This document shows positions 1 to 8,810 of a stretch of DNA of 64,000 nucleotides, one piece after another; positions within the stretch are counted from its first letter, which is position 1, and each line of letters begins with the position of its first letter. Below the pieces are notes generated by a model. It saw only the letters and a list, made by a program, of their open reading frames with translations, was not told where the DNA came from and did no database searches. This DNA is from Methylopila turkensis (GTDB taxonomy: Bacteria; Pseudomonadota; Alphaproteobacteria; Rhizobiales; Methylopilaceae). The stretch lies in contig NZ_BSFL01000003.1 of assembly GCF_027922325.1 (NCBI RefSeq), positions 682,001 through 746,000 on the forward strand, written 5' to 3'. The position numbers and the translations under genes are program-made.

Positions 1-629
1 GGGCGTTCGACGATCTGAATACGGTGGCGATCGAGCTCGTCGCCGGTCCCGAGGCGCGGCTGCTGTCGCGCGCGCCCGGCCTTCCCGACGACGCGTTCGA
101 GAACGACGGCCAGATCACCCGCCGCGAAATCCGCGCGCTCACCCTCGCCCGCCTCGCGCCGGCGCCCGGCGCGCTGCTCTGGGACGTCGGGGCCGGCTCG
201 GGCTCGATCGGCATCGAATGGATGCGCGCCGCGCCGCGGGCCCGCGCGATCGCGCTGGAGCCGCGCGCCGATCGCGCCGAGCGCGCGCGCGGCAACGCCG
301 CGAGGCTCGGCGTTCCGATGCTCGACATGCGCGAGGCCCGCGCGCCGGAGGGCCTCGCCGGTCTGCCCCGTCCGGACGCGATCTTCCTCGGCGGCGGCGC
401 GACGGCGGAGCGGGTCGTCGAGATCTGCTGGGCGGCCCTGCAGCCCGGCGGCCGGCTGGTGGCGAACGCGGTGACGCTCGAAACCGAGGCGCGGCTCGTC
501 GCGGCGCGGGCCTCCTTGGGCGGCGACCTGACGCGGCTTCAGATCGCGAACGCCGACGCGGTCGGCCGTATGACCGGCTGGCGTCCTGCGATGCCCGTCA
601 CCCAGTTCGCGGCGGTGAAGCCGCGATGA
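1..629 (+). CDS. cobL: Precorrin-6Y C5,15-methyltransferase (decarboxylating), C-terminal part (5' end outside window)
   Basis: The reading frame is open from base 3, so the gene begins left of the window; only the C-terminal (CbiT-like) half is present. In aerobic cobalamin synthesis CobL methylates precorrin-6Y at C5 and C15 and decarboxylates the C12 acetate side chain. The visible part starts with the FDDLNTVAIELV linker that in bifunctional CobL joins the CbiE-like and CbiT-like domains. It is followed by the SAM-binding glycine-rich segment WDVGAGSGSIGIEW and the later motif IFLGGGA. The stop codon overlaps the cobM start (ATGA at 626-629), so the two are translationally coupled. A GTG at 24 could be read as a start, but it falls inside the conserved linker and is probably not the real one. 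Confidence 0.88.
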   Translation, partial: AFDDLNTVAIELVAGPEARLLSRAPGLPDDAFENDGQITRREIRALTLARLAPAPGALLWDVGAGSGSIGIEWMRAAPRARAIALEPRADRAERARGNAARLGVPMLDMREARAPEGLAGLPRPDAIFLGGGATAERVVEICWAALQPGGRLVANAVTLETEARLVAARASLGGDLTRLQIANADAVGRMTGWRPAMPVTQFAAVKPR

Positions 630-1384
630 CGGTCTATTTCATCGGCGCCGGCCCCGGCGATCCGGACCTGATCACCGTGCGCGGCCGCGACCTGATCGCC
701 CGCTGCCCGGTCTGCCTCTACGCCGGCTCGCTGGTGCCGAAGGCGCTGGTCGCGCATGCGCCGGAAGGCGCCCGCGTGGTCGACACCGCGCCGCTCGATC
801 TGGACGCGATCGTCGCCGAGTTCGAGGCCGCGCATGCGGCGGGTCTCGACGTGGCGCGCGTGCATTCCGGCGATCCGTCGATCTACGGCGCGACCGCGGA
901 GCAGTTCGCGGCGCTCGCCGCGCGCGGCGTTCCCTACGAAATCGTGCCCGGTGTGCCGGCCTTCGTCGCCGCCGCCGCCCGGCTCGGCGTCGAGCTCACC
1001 GCGCCGGAGGTGGCGCAGACCATCATCCTGTCGCGGCTGTCGGGCCGGGCGTCCGCCATGCCGGAGCACGAGACGATCGAGGCCGTCGCGGCGTCGCGCG
1101 GCACGCTCGCGCTGCACCTCGCCGCGCGCCAGTTGCCGCGAATCGCGGCCGAGCTGACGCCGCTCTACGGCGCGGACTGCCCTGTGGCGCTGGTGGCGCG
1201 CGCGACCTGGCCCGACGAGCTCATCGTCCGCGGCACGCTGGGCGACATCGTGGAGAAGGCGGCGCCGCACGGCGTGGAGCGCACGGCGCTGGTGCTGGTG
1301 GGCCGGGCGCTCGGCGGCCCCGGCGATCGCGCCAGCGCGCTCTACGAAGCCGGGCGGCCGCGCCATCTCAAGCGAGAGCCGTGA
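626..1384 (+). CDS. cobM: Precorrin-4 C(11)-methyltransferase
   Basis: 252-residue SAM-dependent tetrapyrrole methylase that methylates precorrin-4 at C11 to give precorrin-5 in the cobalamin pathway. It has the family N-terminus with GAGPGDPDLITVRG at residues 7-20 and the substrate/SAM loop HSGDPSIYGA at 80-89; full length matches the family. The ATG overlaps the cobL stop by four bases, which fixes the start and makes the pair an operon. The two lie at the end of a cob cluster whose remainder is presumably to the left. CobM rather than another CobI/J/M-type methylase is inferred from the YAGSLVP region near residue 32 and from the cobL neighbour. Confidence 0.93.
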   Translation: MTVYFIGAGPGDPDLITVRGRDLIARCPVCLYAGSLVPKALVAHAPEGARVVDTAPLDLDAIVAEFEAAHAAGLDVARVHSGDPSIYGATAEQFAALAARGVPYEIVPGVPAFVAAAARLGVELTAPEVAQTIILSRLSGRASAMPEHETIEAVAASRGTLALHLAARQLPRIAAELTPLYGADCPVALVARATWPDELIVRGTLGDIVEKAAPHGVERTALVLVGRALGGPGDRASALYEAGRPRHLKREP

Positions 1385-1411
1385 CGAGGGTCCCCGGACA
1401 ACTGTTCTCTA

Positions 1412-1948
1412 TCAGCCGAGCGCCAGCGTCTTTTCGAAGACGGTGAGGCCCGTGAGGCAGTCCTCCATCGCGCGGCGGGCGCGCGGGCGCGGACAGTCGA
1501 GCGCTTTCGCGACCGTCTCGAGGCGATGGTTCGGCACGTCCTTCACCCGCGTCTGAGCGAAACGCATCGCGCATACGGTGGTCGAGGGCGCGGCGAGGCC
1601 CGCGCGCTCGGCCTCGGCCATCAGGAAGGCGTGGTCGAACGGGATGTTGTAGGCCACCAGCGGCGCGTCGCCGACGAAGGCGAAGAAGCGCTCCAGCGCG
1701 TCTTTCGGCTCCGGCGCGTCCGCGAAGGCGGCGTCGTCGAGCCCGGTCATGGCCCGCACGAAGGCGGGGATGGCGCGATCGGGCTTCACCAGGCTCTGGA
1801 AGCTCGCGAGTTCGCCGGTCGCGCGATCGAAACGGAGCGCGGCGATCTCGATGACGCGGTCGCGCTTCGGCGTCAGGCCTGTCGTCTCCAAGTCGAAGAA
1901 CACATAAGGCGTTTCGCCGGCGGCGATGCGTTCGAGTGGCGTCGACAT
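1412..1948 (-). CDS. DEDDh-type 3'-5' exonuclease (DnaQ-like) with altered active-site histidine
   Basis: 178-residue single-domain protein of the DnaQ/RNase T exonuclease fold, convergent with cobM. ExoI motif FDLETTG holds D19 and E21, ExoII is NIPFDHAF with D105, and ExoIII has D163 in RRAMEDC. In DEDDh enzymes the residue five before the last Asp is the catalytic His (HRAxxD); here it is Arg (R158), so catalysis may be weakened or lost, or the family has diverged. The start at 1948 was chosen because an AGGAAG ribosome-binding site lies five bases upstream; an in-frame ATG at 1972 has none. It may be a proofreading-like or repair exonuclease; the substrate is unknown. Confidence 0.8.
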   Translation of the reverse strand: MSTPLERIAAGETPYVFFDLETTGLTPKRDRVIEIAALRFDRATGELASFQSLVKPDRAIPAFVRAMTGLDDAAFADAPEPKDALERFFAFVGDAPLVAYNIPFDHAFLMAEAERAGLAAPSTTVCAMRFAQTRVKDVPNHRLETVAKALDCPRPRARRAMEDCLTGLTVFEKTLALG

Positions 1949-2070
1949 ATCTTCCTGTCTGGATTCCGTCATTCACAAGACGTTAGCCCTAAGCGTCGCC
2001 TCCTACGCAAACGGAAACAAGCGCGCCACCCTCCTTTTCCCCAAAAGGCGGCCGTGGCATAGCCACGCCC

Positions 2071-3156
2071 ATGTCGCACAACACCTTCGGTCATCTCTTC
2101 CGCGTCACCACCTTCGGCGAAAGCCACGGCCCCGCGATCGGCGCGGTGGTGGACGGCTGCCCGCCCCGCCTGACCTTCACGCGAGACGACGTTCAGGCGG
2201 CGCTCGACCGCCGGCGTCCCGGCCAGTCGCGCTTCACCACCCAGCGCCGCGAGCCGGACGAGGTCGAGATCCTTTCGGGCGTGCTGGAGGACGAAGGCGG
2301 GCGGCTGACGACGACCGGCACGCCGATCGGTCTGCTGATCCGCAACGTCGACCAGCGTTCCAAGGACTACTCCAACATCGCCCGCAGCTACCGCCCGGGC
2401 CACGCCGACCTGACCTACGACCTCAAGTACGGCGTCCGCGACCACCGCGGCGGCGGCCGGTCGTCGGCGCGCGAGACAGCGATGCGGGTGGCGGCCGGAG
2501 CGATCGCGCAGCTTGTCATCCCCGACGTGACGATCCGCGCGGCGCTGGTGGCCATGGGCGAGATCGAGATCGACCGCGCGCGCTGGGACTGGGACGAGGT
2601 CGACCGCAACCCGTTCTTCTGCCCAGACCCGGTCGCGGCGAAGGACATGGAAGGCTATCTCGACGGTCTCCGGAAGGCAGGGTCCTCGATCGGCGCGGTG
2701 ATCGAGGTCGAGGCGCAGGGCGCGCCCGCCGGGCTCGGCGCGCCGATCTACGGCAAGCTCGACGCCGACATCGCTGCGGCGCTGATGAGCATCAACGCGG
2801 TCAAGGGCGTCGAGATCGGGGCCGGCTTCGCCGCCGCGCGCCTGACGGGAGAGGCCAACGCCGACGAAATGCGCGCAGGACCGGACGGGAAGCCGACGTT
2901 CCTGTCGAACAACGCCGGCGGCATCCTCGGCGGCATCTCGACTGGCCAGAGCATCGTCGCACGTTTCGCGGTGAAGCCGACGTCGTCGATCCTGACGCCG
3001 CGCCGCTCGATCGACACGGAGGGCGCGGAGGTCGACGTCTCGACAAAGGGCCGGCACGACCCCTGCGTCGGCATCCGCGCCGTGCCGGTGGCGGAAGCGA
3101 TGCTCGCCTGCGTGCTGGCCGACCACGTGCTCAGGCACCGCGGGCAGAACGGCTAA
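2071..3156 (+). CDS. aroC: Chorismate synthase
   Basis: 361-residue enzyme for the last step of the shikimate pathway, converting 5-enolpyruvylshikimate-3-phosphate to chorismate with reduced FMN. The N-terminal signature [20 protein letters not shown], the central RSSARET segment and the C-terminal [17 protein letters not shown] are all intact, and the length is normal. It stands alone, with the exonuclease divergent on its left and the ycjF operon convergent on its right. A strong rho-independent hairpin follows 117 bases after its stop. Confidence 0.97.
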   Translation: MSHNTFGHLFRVTTFGESHGPAIGAVVDGCPPRLTFTRDDVQAALDRRRPGQSRFTTQRREPDEVEILSGVLEDEGGRLTTTGTPIGLLIRNVDQRSKDYSNIARSYRPGHADLTYDLKYGVRDHRGGGRSSARETAMRVAAGAIAQLVIPDVTIRAALVAMGEIEIDRARWDWDEVDRNPFFCPDPVAAKDMEGYLDGLRKAGSSIGAVIEVEAQGAPAGLGAPIYGKLDADIAAALMSINAVKGVEIGAGFAAARLTGEANADEMRAGPDGKPTFLSNNAGGILGGISTGQSIVARFAVKPTSSILTPRRSIDTEGAEVDVSTKGRHDPCVGIRAVPVAEAMLACVLADHVLRHRGQNG

Positions 3157-3219
3157 AAGTCGCTGCTCTTTTCACCGGTTCTTCGCGTTCTCGTTAAATC
3201 TAACGCGAGCGGAATGTCG

Positions 3220-3311
3220 TATAGGCCAGCACAACGTCGCCGAGCGAATGCGACGACGTTCCAACTTGAGAACCGCCGGCGCGGAAGCAGTCCCCGCGCC
3301 GGCGGCTTTTT
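3220..3311 (+). ncRNA. Candidate small RNA or aroC 3' leader region ending in an intrinsic terminator
   Basis: The gap between aroC and ycjF holds a TATAGG hexamer at 3220-3225, a stem AACGTCG/CGACGTT at 3233-3260, and then a 12-bp perfect GC stem with a T-run at 3273-3311. The layout (possible -10, hairpin, terminator, roughly 80 nt) is what a small RNA gene looks like. No convincing -35 was found, so it may equally be the 3' UTR of aroC. Confidence 0.3.
3273..3311 (+). terminator. Rho-independent terminator downstream of aroC
   Basis: Perfect inverted repeat CCGCCGGCGCGG / CCGCGCCGGCGG with a 9-base loop, followed directly by CTTTTT on the plus strand. It ends aroC (or a small RNA) transcription. 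On the minus strand it lies just after ycjF but lacks a good T-tract. Confidence 0.8.
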
Positions 3312-3315
3312 GAGA

Positions 3316-4344
3316 TCAAGCGCGGGGACGGCCTTCGAACAGGCTTCCGGCGACCTCGCGGACCGTCGGGGGCTTGCGGTCGACGAACGGCAGCGGCCGG
3401 CAGACCGCCATCGCGGCGAGACCCACGCGCGCGGTCAGCAGCCCGTTCAGCACGCCCTCGCCGAGCCGCGTGGACAGCTTCGCCGCCAGCCCATGGCCCA
3501 GCACCTGTTCCACCAGGCCGTCGCCCACCCCCATTCCGCCCGTCACCGCGAGATGCGCGCCGACGTGGCGGGCGAGCTTCAGGAAGCCGAGCGCGCCAGG
3601 ACGTCCGCCGTAGATCGCGCCGACCCGGCGGATCAGGCGCATGGCCTCCACCAGCACCACGGCGACGTCGACCAGAGCGCGCGGCGAGATCGCGGTCACC
3701 ACCGAAACCCGCTTGGCGGCGCCCGCGATGGCGCTCGTCGCCTGCGCGTCGAGTTCCGTCATGAGCTCGCGCTCGGCGATCTTGAGCCGGTCGGAACCGT
3801 CGATGATCTCGTCCCGGTGTGACGCGAGCGCGGCCCGCGCGCGCGCCGTCTCGGGGCGGGCGGCGTAAAGCGCGACGACCTCGTCGACCACCTTGCGCGC
3901 CGCCTTGGAGTCGTCGCTGACGTGCGCGGCTTCCGCTCCGGCGCGCAGATCCTCGATTCGCGCCAGCCGCATCAGCGCCGCCGCCTCGCGTAGGATGATC
4001 GCGAGGCCCGCAAGCGCGGCCACGCCGGCGAGCCCCAGCGCGAACCATCCGAGCCAGTCGGAGCGGGCGAACAGATCCTCGACGACGCGGGTCGCCCACA
4101 GGCCGAGCGCAAGGCTCGCCAGCGCGCCGAGAGCGCCCCAGAACAGCCCCCCGAGCGACACGCCGCGCCGGCTCTTCACAGGCGGCACGGCCGCCGGCTC
4201 GCCGGCGTGCTCGAACGCGTCAGGCTGCGACGTCAGCACCACGCCGCCGCTCGTGGCGACGGTCTCGTCGGGGGCCGCGAGCACCACGCCCGGATCGTTC
4301 AGGCGAAAGGCGGCGGGGCGGCGCGAAGGTCCCTGATCGGTCAT
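3316..4344 (-). CDS. YcjF/DUF697 family inner-membrane protein (TIGR01620-like)
   Basis: 342-residue protein encoded directly after the YcjX-family gene, the usual pairing of the stress-inducible ycjX-ycjF genes of gammaproteobacteria and their rhizobial counterparts. A disordered N-terminus of about 60 residues is followed by two hydrophobic helices (around GALGALASLALGLWAT and FALGLAGVAALAGLAI). The C-terminal half is a DUF697-type hydrophobic region (VSVVTAISPRALVDVAVV). Ten bases separate it from the upstream ycjX stop, so it is the last gene of the sixA-ycjX-ycjF operon. Molecular function is not known; a membrane partner for the YcjX P-loop protein is an inference from co-occurrence. 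Confidence 0.75.
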   Translation of the reverse strand: MTDQGPSRRPAAFRLNDPGVVLAAPDETVATSGGVVLTSQPDAFEHAGEPAAVPPVKSRRGVSLGGLFWGALGALASLALGLWATRVVEDLFARSDWLGWFALGLAGVAALAGLAIILREAAALMRLARIEDLRAGAEAAHVSDDSKAARKVVDEVVALYAARPETARARAALASHRDEIIDGSDRLKIAERELMTELDAQATSAIAGAAKRVSVVTAISPRALVDVAVVLVEAMRLIRRVGAIYGGRPGALGFLKLARHVGAHLAVTGGMGVGDGLVEQVLGHGLAAKLSTRLGEGVLNGLLTARVGLAAMAVCRPLPFVDRKPPTVREVAGSLFEGRPRA

Positions 4345-4354
4345 CGGTTTCTCC

Positions 4355-5827
4355 TCACACCAGCGCGTCGCCGATGAGGAACTCGAGCGTGCGGTCGAGT
4401 CGGATGTGCGGCAGGTGCACTACGCCGCGTTCCGGGGCCAGCCGTGGCGGCCGGAACTTGACGAAGCGGATGTCGCCGGCGTCCTCGCTCACCGCCCGGC
4501 CGCGGTAGCCGCCGGCGCGCAAGGCCACTTCGGGGTCTTCCGGGAGGTCGCCCGGAAACACGGCGATTTCCTCGCGACCGTCGAACACCTGACCGTTCGA
4601 CGCCTCCCCCGCCTCCGGCACGCCGACGATGACCGGCAGTTCCTCACGGCCCTGCTTCGCGCTCGCCTCGCGGGTCGCGCGCACCGAGGCGAGCGCGACG
4701 ACGTCGACCGCGGCGCCGCCGAACTCAGCCCGCTCCAGAGCGCGGCCGACGAGCCGCCGCAGGATCGCCTCCAGACGGTCGTGGCTGGTGTGGTGCAGAT
4801 GATCGGCCTTGGTCGCCGCGAACATCAGCCGATCGATCTTCGGCCGGAACAGGCTGGTAAGCCAGGAGTTGCGCCCGTGTCGGAAGGCCTCCAGCACGTC
4901 GGTCAGCGCGGTTTCCAGATCCGCGACCGCTTCGGGACCCGCGTTCAGCGCGGCAAGCGCGTCGACCAGCACGACCTGTCGGTCGAGACGGGCGAAATGG
5001 TCGCGGAAGAACGGCTTCACCACGTGGTTACGGTAGGATTCGTAGCGCCGCTCCATCATCGCCCACAGCGAGCCCGACGGAGCCTCGCCGTCCGGCGGCA
5101 AGACGAGCGGCGCGAACGTCAGGGCCGGACTCCCGTCGAGATCTCCCGGCATCAGGAAGCGGCCGGGCGGTAGCGTCGAAAGCGCGACCCGTTCGGCGCG
5201 GCCCGCGAGAAGATAAAGCCGGAACAGCTCGGCGGAGCGCCGCGCGGCGGCCTCGTCCTCGGGCGCCGCCGGGTCGAGCGTCGCAAGATGAGCGCGCCAG
5301 TCGGCGGCGAGCGGCGCGCGGATCGCGCCTTCCGCGGAGGCGAGCGTGCGCTCCGACCAGGTCCGGAAATCCTGCCCGAGAAGCGCGAGATCAAGCAGCC
5401 ATTCGCCGGGGTAATCGACGATGTCGAGCGTCAGGCGACGTCCGGGTTTTTGCCGGCTCAGAAAGCCGGAGCGGCTCTCGAAATCGACCACCACGCGAAG
5501 CTCGGAGATCCGCCGGGTCGACTGCGGCCAGTGACGATCCGCTCCGGTCAATGCGGCGAGATGCGATTCGACCTCGAAGCGGGGAACGGCGTCGTCCGGC
5601 TGAGGAGCGAGATGCGCGCCGGCGATCCGCCCCTGCGCGTAGGCCCGGAACGCCGGCAGGCGGCCGCCATGGGTCAGCGCCTGCACCAGCGCGGTGATGA
5701 ACACGGTCTTGCCGGCGCGCGAAAGCCCCGTGACGCCGAGCCGGATGGTCGGGTCGAGCGTGCTCGCCGCCGCGTCGATCAGACTGCGCGCCGCGATCCT
5801 CGCCTCATGAGCCAGTTGGTCGAACAT
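4355..5827 (-). CDS. YcjX family P-loop NTPase
   Basis: 490-residue predicted nucleotide-binding protein. The Walker A motif GLSRAGKT is at residues 34-41 and a Walker B-like DYPGEWLLD segment follows in the middle. The rest matches the YcjX family pattern (R-S-GRFLMPGDLDGSPALTF, MMERRYESY, ATKADHLHH). The family is stress-induced in enterobacteria and GTPase-like; its substrate process is not established. The ATG overlaps the stop of the upstream SixA-like phosphatase gene at 5825-5829 (ATGA), and the stop lies ten bases before ycjF. Reading frames extending further upstream are overlaps with the phosphatase gene and were not used. Confidence 0.87.
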   Translation of the reverse strand: MFDQLAHEARIAARSLIDAAASTLDPTIRLGVTGLSRAGKTVFITALVQALTHGGRLPAFRAYAQGRIAGAHLAPQPDDAVPRFEVESHLAALTGADRHWPQSTRRISELRVVVDFESRSGFLSRQKPGRRLTLDIVDYPGEWLLDLALLGQDFRTWSERTLASAEGAIRAPLAADWRAHLATLDPAAPEDEAAARRSAELFRLYLLAGRAERVALSTLPPGRFLMPGDLDGSPALTFAPLVLPPDGEAPSGSLWAMMERRYESYRNHVVKPFFRDHFARLDRQVVLVDALAALNAGPEAVADLETALTDVLEAFRHGRNSWLTSLFRPKIDRLMFAATKADHLHHTSHDRLEAILRRLVGRALERAEFGGAAVDVVALASVRATREASAKQGREELPVIVGVPEAGEASNGQVFDGREEIAVFPGDLPEDPEVALRAGGYRGRAVSEDAGDIRFVKFRPPRLAPERGVVHLPHIRLDRTLEFLIGDALV

Positions 5828-6351
5828 CAATCGACGTCGAGGCCGAGAATCTTGGGCGTGACGAACCGGTCCAGGCGCGCCGAGCCCGGCGCCACAGCCT
5901 CCCAGGCGTCGAACGGCACGTCGAGCACGGCGATCGCGGCGGTGGGAAACTTGACGGACAACGCCCGCCGCGCCTCCGAATCGCCCGAGCCGGCCAGCCG
6001 CTCGGTGAGGTCCGCGAGCCCGGGATTGTGGCCTACGAGCATGAGCGTCTGCACCTCCTGCGGCGTGCGGCGAACCACCTCGAGCAGCGCCCGGTCGCCC
6101 GCCTCGTAGATCTCGTCCGTCAGTTCGGTCGCAGGCGCCGGCGTGAACGCCGCCCTGGCGAGATTCCAGGTCCGGGCGGCCCGCAGCGCGGTGGAGCAGA
6201 CCACGAGGTCCGGCCGGAAGCCTCTGCCGGCGAGCCAGGCCCCCATGGGCCCTGCGGCCCTGCGGCCTCGCGGGGCCAGTCCCCGATCGTGATCGTCGAC
6301 CGATGAGGACCAGTCGGACTTGGCGTGGCGGAACAGAATGAGGCGGCGCAT
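5827..6351 (-). CDS. SixA-like histidine phosphatase family protein
   Basis: 174-residue protein of the histidine phosphatase (phosphoglycerate mutase-like) superfamily. The catalytic LFRHAKSDW motif lies at residues 6-14 (phospho-accepting H9) and GHNPGL carries the second conserved His. SixA in E. coli dephosphorylates an Hpt domain (ArcB) or phosphotransferase-system HPr/NPr; the target here is unknown, although a lone Hpt protein is encoded divergently at 6754. A GGAGA ribosome-binding site three bases before the ATG supports this start over upstream alternatives. First gene of the sixA-ycjX-ycjF operon. Confidence 0.86.
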   Translation of the reverse strand: MRRLILFRHAKSDWSSSVDDHDRGLAPRGRRAAGPMGAWLAGRGFRPDLVVCSTALRAARTWNLARAAFTPAPATELTDEIYEAGDRALLEVVRRTPQEVQTLMLVGHNPGLADLTERLAGSGDSEARRALSVKFPTAAIAVLDVPFDAWEAVAPGSARLDRFVTPKILGLDVD

Positions 6352-6753
6352 GGGTCTCCAGAACATTCGACCGCGGCGCGCCCGCGGCGTCGTGGAGGTG
6401 GGGGATGGCCAATCGTTTGCCAAGGCTTCGAGGACCACGCCGCGGGCTCGGCGCTCGACTGTGTCCTGTTGTCCACGAGACCGGAATCCCTGTGGACGCA
6501 ACCGAAACGATTCACCACCCGGTAACCCAGTCGGCCCTTTCATGAGGCCTACGGTGAACGGCGGATGAACGCCGCGTTCGGATCGAGTTCAAAGGGCCCC
6601 CGCCAAACTCCCGAACGTGGCGAAAAAGCCACTCGGAAGGGAAACCTTCAGAGCCATTCACCGGGGCTCCGCCGGCGCCCAAGTTTAGACACCGACGGAG
6701 CGTTATGAAATTGCATCCCGCAGCGTATCGGCGGGAGTGGAGTAGTAGTCATC
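6352..6753. promoter_or_regulatory. Divergent intergenic region between the SixA-like and Hpt genes
   Basis: About 400 bases without a credible gene. It separates two divergent transcription units, so it must carry both promoters. Visible elements: two GANTC (CcrM methylation-type) sites at 6484-6488 and 6509-6513, and an inverted pair TTGTCCACG (6469-6477) / TGTGGACGC (6491-6499) that resembles degenerate DnaA boxes. No clear -35/-10 pair could be assigned. Confidence 0.35.
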
Positions 6754-7131
6754 ATGTCGAGCATCATGGAACAGTACGAACAACGCGCGGGCGCTTCGCT
6801 CGCCCAGGCGATCGATGTCGCCCATCTCGCCCGCCAGACTCTTGGCGACCGGACCCTCGAGCGCGAAGTGCTCGAACTGTTCCGCCGCCAGGCGCGGATC
6901 CTGCTTTTCCGCTTCGAGGCGCTGACCAATCCGGCCGAGCGTTCGCAGATCGCGCACACGCTGAAGGGCTCCGCCCGCGGCATCGGCGCGACCCGCGTCG
7001 CCCTCGCGGCCGAAGAGCTCGAGCGCGCGGCGAACGCCGGCGAGCCGACCGGCAAGGCGCTGGCCGAGGTCGCCGAGTCGATCGCGGAAGCGACCTCCGC
7101 CATCGAGCTGCGTTTCGGTCTCGATCGCTGA
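6754..7131 (+). CDS. Hpt domain phosphotransfer protein
   Basis: 125-residue stand-alone histidine phosphotransfer protein. The conserved motif HTLKGSARGIGA gives the phospho-accepting His68 and the following Lys/Gly residues of the Hpt four-helix bundle. Such proteins shuttle phosphate between hybrid kinases and response regulators in cytoplasmic phosphorelays. No kinase or regulator is adjacent; a SixA-like phosphatase, which in E. coli acts on an Hpt domain, is encoded divergently 400 bases away. Start MSSIMEQ is preceded by GGAGTGGAGTAG. Confidence 0.85.
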   Translation: MSSIMEQYEQRAGASLAQAIDVAHLARQTLGDRTLEREVLELFRRQARILLFRFEALTNPAERSQIAHTLKGSARGIGATRVALAAEELERAANAGEPTGKALAEVAESIAEATSAIELRFGLDR

Positions 7132-7132
7132 G

Positions 7133-7165
7133 AACCGCCGTCCGCCCGCATGGCGGACGACGGTT
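7133..7165 (+). terminator. Hairpin after the Hpt gene
   Basis: Inverted repeat AACCGCCGTCCGCC / GGCGGACGACGGTT (14 bp with one mismatch, 5-base loop) immediately after the Hpt stop codon. There is no T-tract, so termination strength is uncertain. Confidence 0.5.
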
Positions 7166-7231
7166 CGGGGATCGGCCCTGACAGACGCCGCGGCGCCGCG
7201 CGCACTGGCGCGGCTTTGCGAAACGCTCTAA

Positions 7232-7618
<387 letters not shown>

Positions 7619-7631
7619 CGGGACGGCGCGC

Positions 7632-8810
7632 TCAGCGCGCCAGCGCCCGCATGGCGCCTTCGAGACCCTCGAGGCTGAGCGGATACATCCGGCCGCCGAC
7701 GAGGTCGCGCACCATGCCGATCGACGGCGTCCAATCCCATTGCGCCGACGGCAGCGGGTTGATCCAGGCGATCTTCGGGAAACGGTCCACAAGACGCTGA
7801 AGCCATACCCGCCCGGCCTCCCGGTTCATGTGCTCCACCGAGCCGCCGGGCGACAGTATCTCGTAAGGGCTCATCGACGCGTCGCCGACGAACACGATCC
7901 GACAGTCCGGCGGAAACCCGCGCAAGAGATCGAAGGTCGGCGTCGTCTCCGTCCGCCGGCGGCGATTGTCCTTCCACAGATGCTCGTAGACGCAGTTGTG
8001 GAAGTAGAAGTGATCGAGCCGCTTGAACTCGGCGCGGGCCGCCGAGAACAGCTCCTCGCAGATGCGGACGTGGCCGTCCATCGAGCCGCCGACGTCGAGC
8101 AGCAGCACCACCTTGACCGCGTTGCGCCGCTCGGGGCGGAGCTGGACGTCGAGCCAGCCCTGACGCGCCGTGGCGCCGACGGTGCCGTCAAGATCGAGCT
8201 CGTCCGCGGCGCCGGTGCGGGCGAAGCGGCGCAGGCGCCGAAGCGCGACCTTGATCGCGCGCGTCCCGAGTTCGGCCTGGTCGTCGAGGTCGCGGAACTC
8301 GCGCTTGTCCCAAACTTTCGCGGCGCGGAAGCTGCGGTTCCCGTCCTGGCCGATCCGCACGCCTTCGGGATTGTAGCCGTAGGCGCCGAAGGGCGAGGTC
8401 CCGGCCGTGCCGATCCACTTGTTGCCGCCCTCGTGACGGCCCTTCTGTTCGGCGAGGCGTTCCCTTAGCGTTTCCAGGAGCTTGTCGAGCCCGCCGAGCG
8501 CCTCGATCGCGGCCCTTTCCTCCTCGGAGAGGCCGCGCTCGACGCGTTTCCGCAGCCATTCCGGATCGACGGCGCCCTCCGCGAGCGCGGCGGCGAGGCT
8601 GTCGGCGCCGGCGAAGACCTCGGCGAAGGCGCGGTCGAAACGGTCGAAATGGCGCTCGTCCTTGACGAGGCAGGCGCGGGCCAAAGCGTGCAGCGCCTCG
8701 ACGTCGCGGCCGGCGAGATCGCGGTCCAGCGCCGCGAGAAACGCCAGGTGCTCCCGGAGGGAGACCGGCACGCCGGCGGAGCGGAGGGCGTCGAAAAACC
8801 GGAGAAACAT
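7632..8810 (-). CDS. VWA domain-containing CoxE-like protein
   Basis: 392-residue cytoplasmic protein. The N-terminal half matches the CoxE/VWA-containing family (FLRFFDALRSAGVPVSLREHLAFLAAL). The C-terminal von Willebrand A domain carries a MIDAS-like LLLDVGGSMDGH (DxGxS instead of DxSxS). Known relatives such as CoxE act with a MoxR/CoxD AAA+ ATPase in maturing metalloenzymes or remodelling complexes. No AAA+ partner gene is next to it in this window. Function unassigned; family membership is confident. Confidence 0.85.
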   Translation of the reverse strand: MFLRFFDALRSAGVPVSLREHLAFLAALDRDLAGRDVEALHALARACLVKDERHFDRFDRAFAEVFAGADSLAAALAEGAVDPEWLRKRVERGLSEEERAAIEALGGLDKLLETLRERLAEQKGRHEGGNKWIGTAGTSPFGAYGYNPEGVRIGQDGNRSFRAAKVWDKREFRDLDDQAELGTRAIKVALRRLRRFARTGAADELDLDGTVGATARQGWLDVQLRPERRNAVKVVLLLDVGGSMDGHVRICEELFSAARAEFKRLDHFYFHNCVYEHLWKDNRRRRTETTPTFDLLRGFPPDCRIVFVGDASMSPYEILSPGGSVEHMNREAGRVWLQRLVDRFPKIAWINPLPSAQWDWTPSIGMVRDLVGGRMYPLSLEGLEGAMRALAR

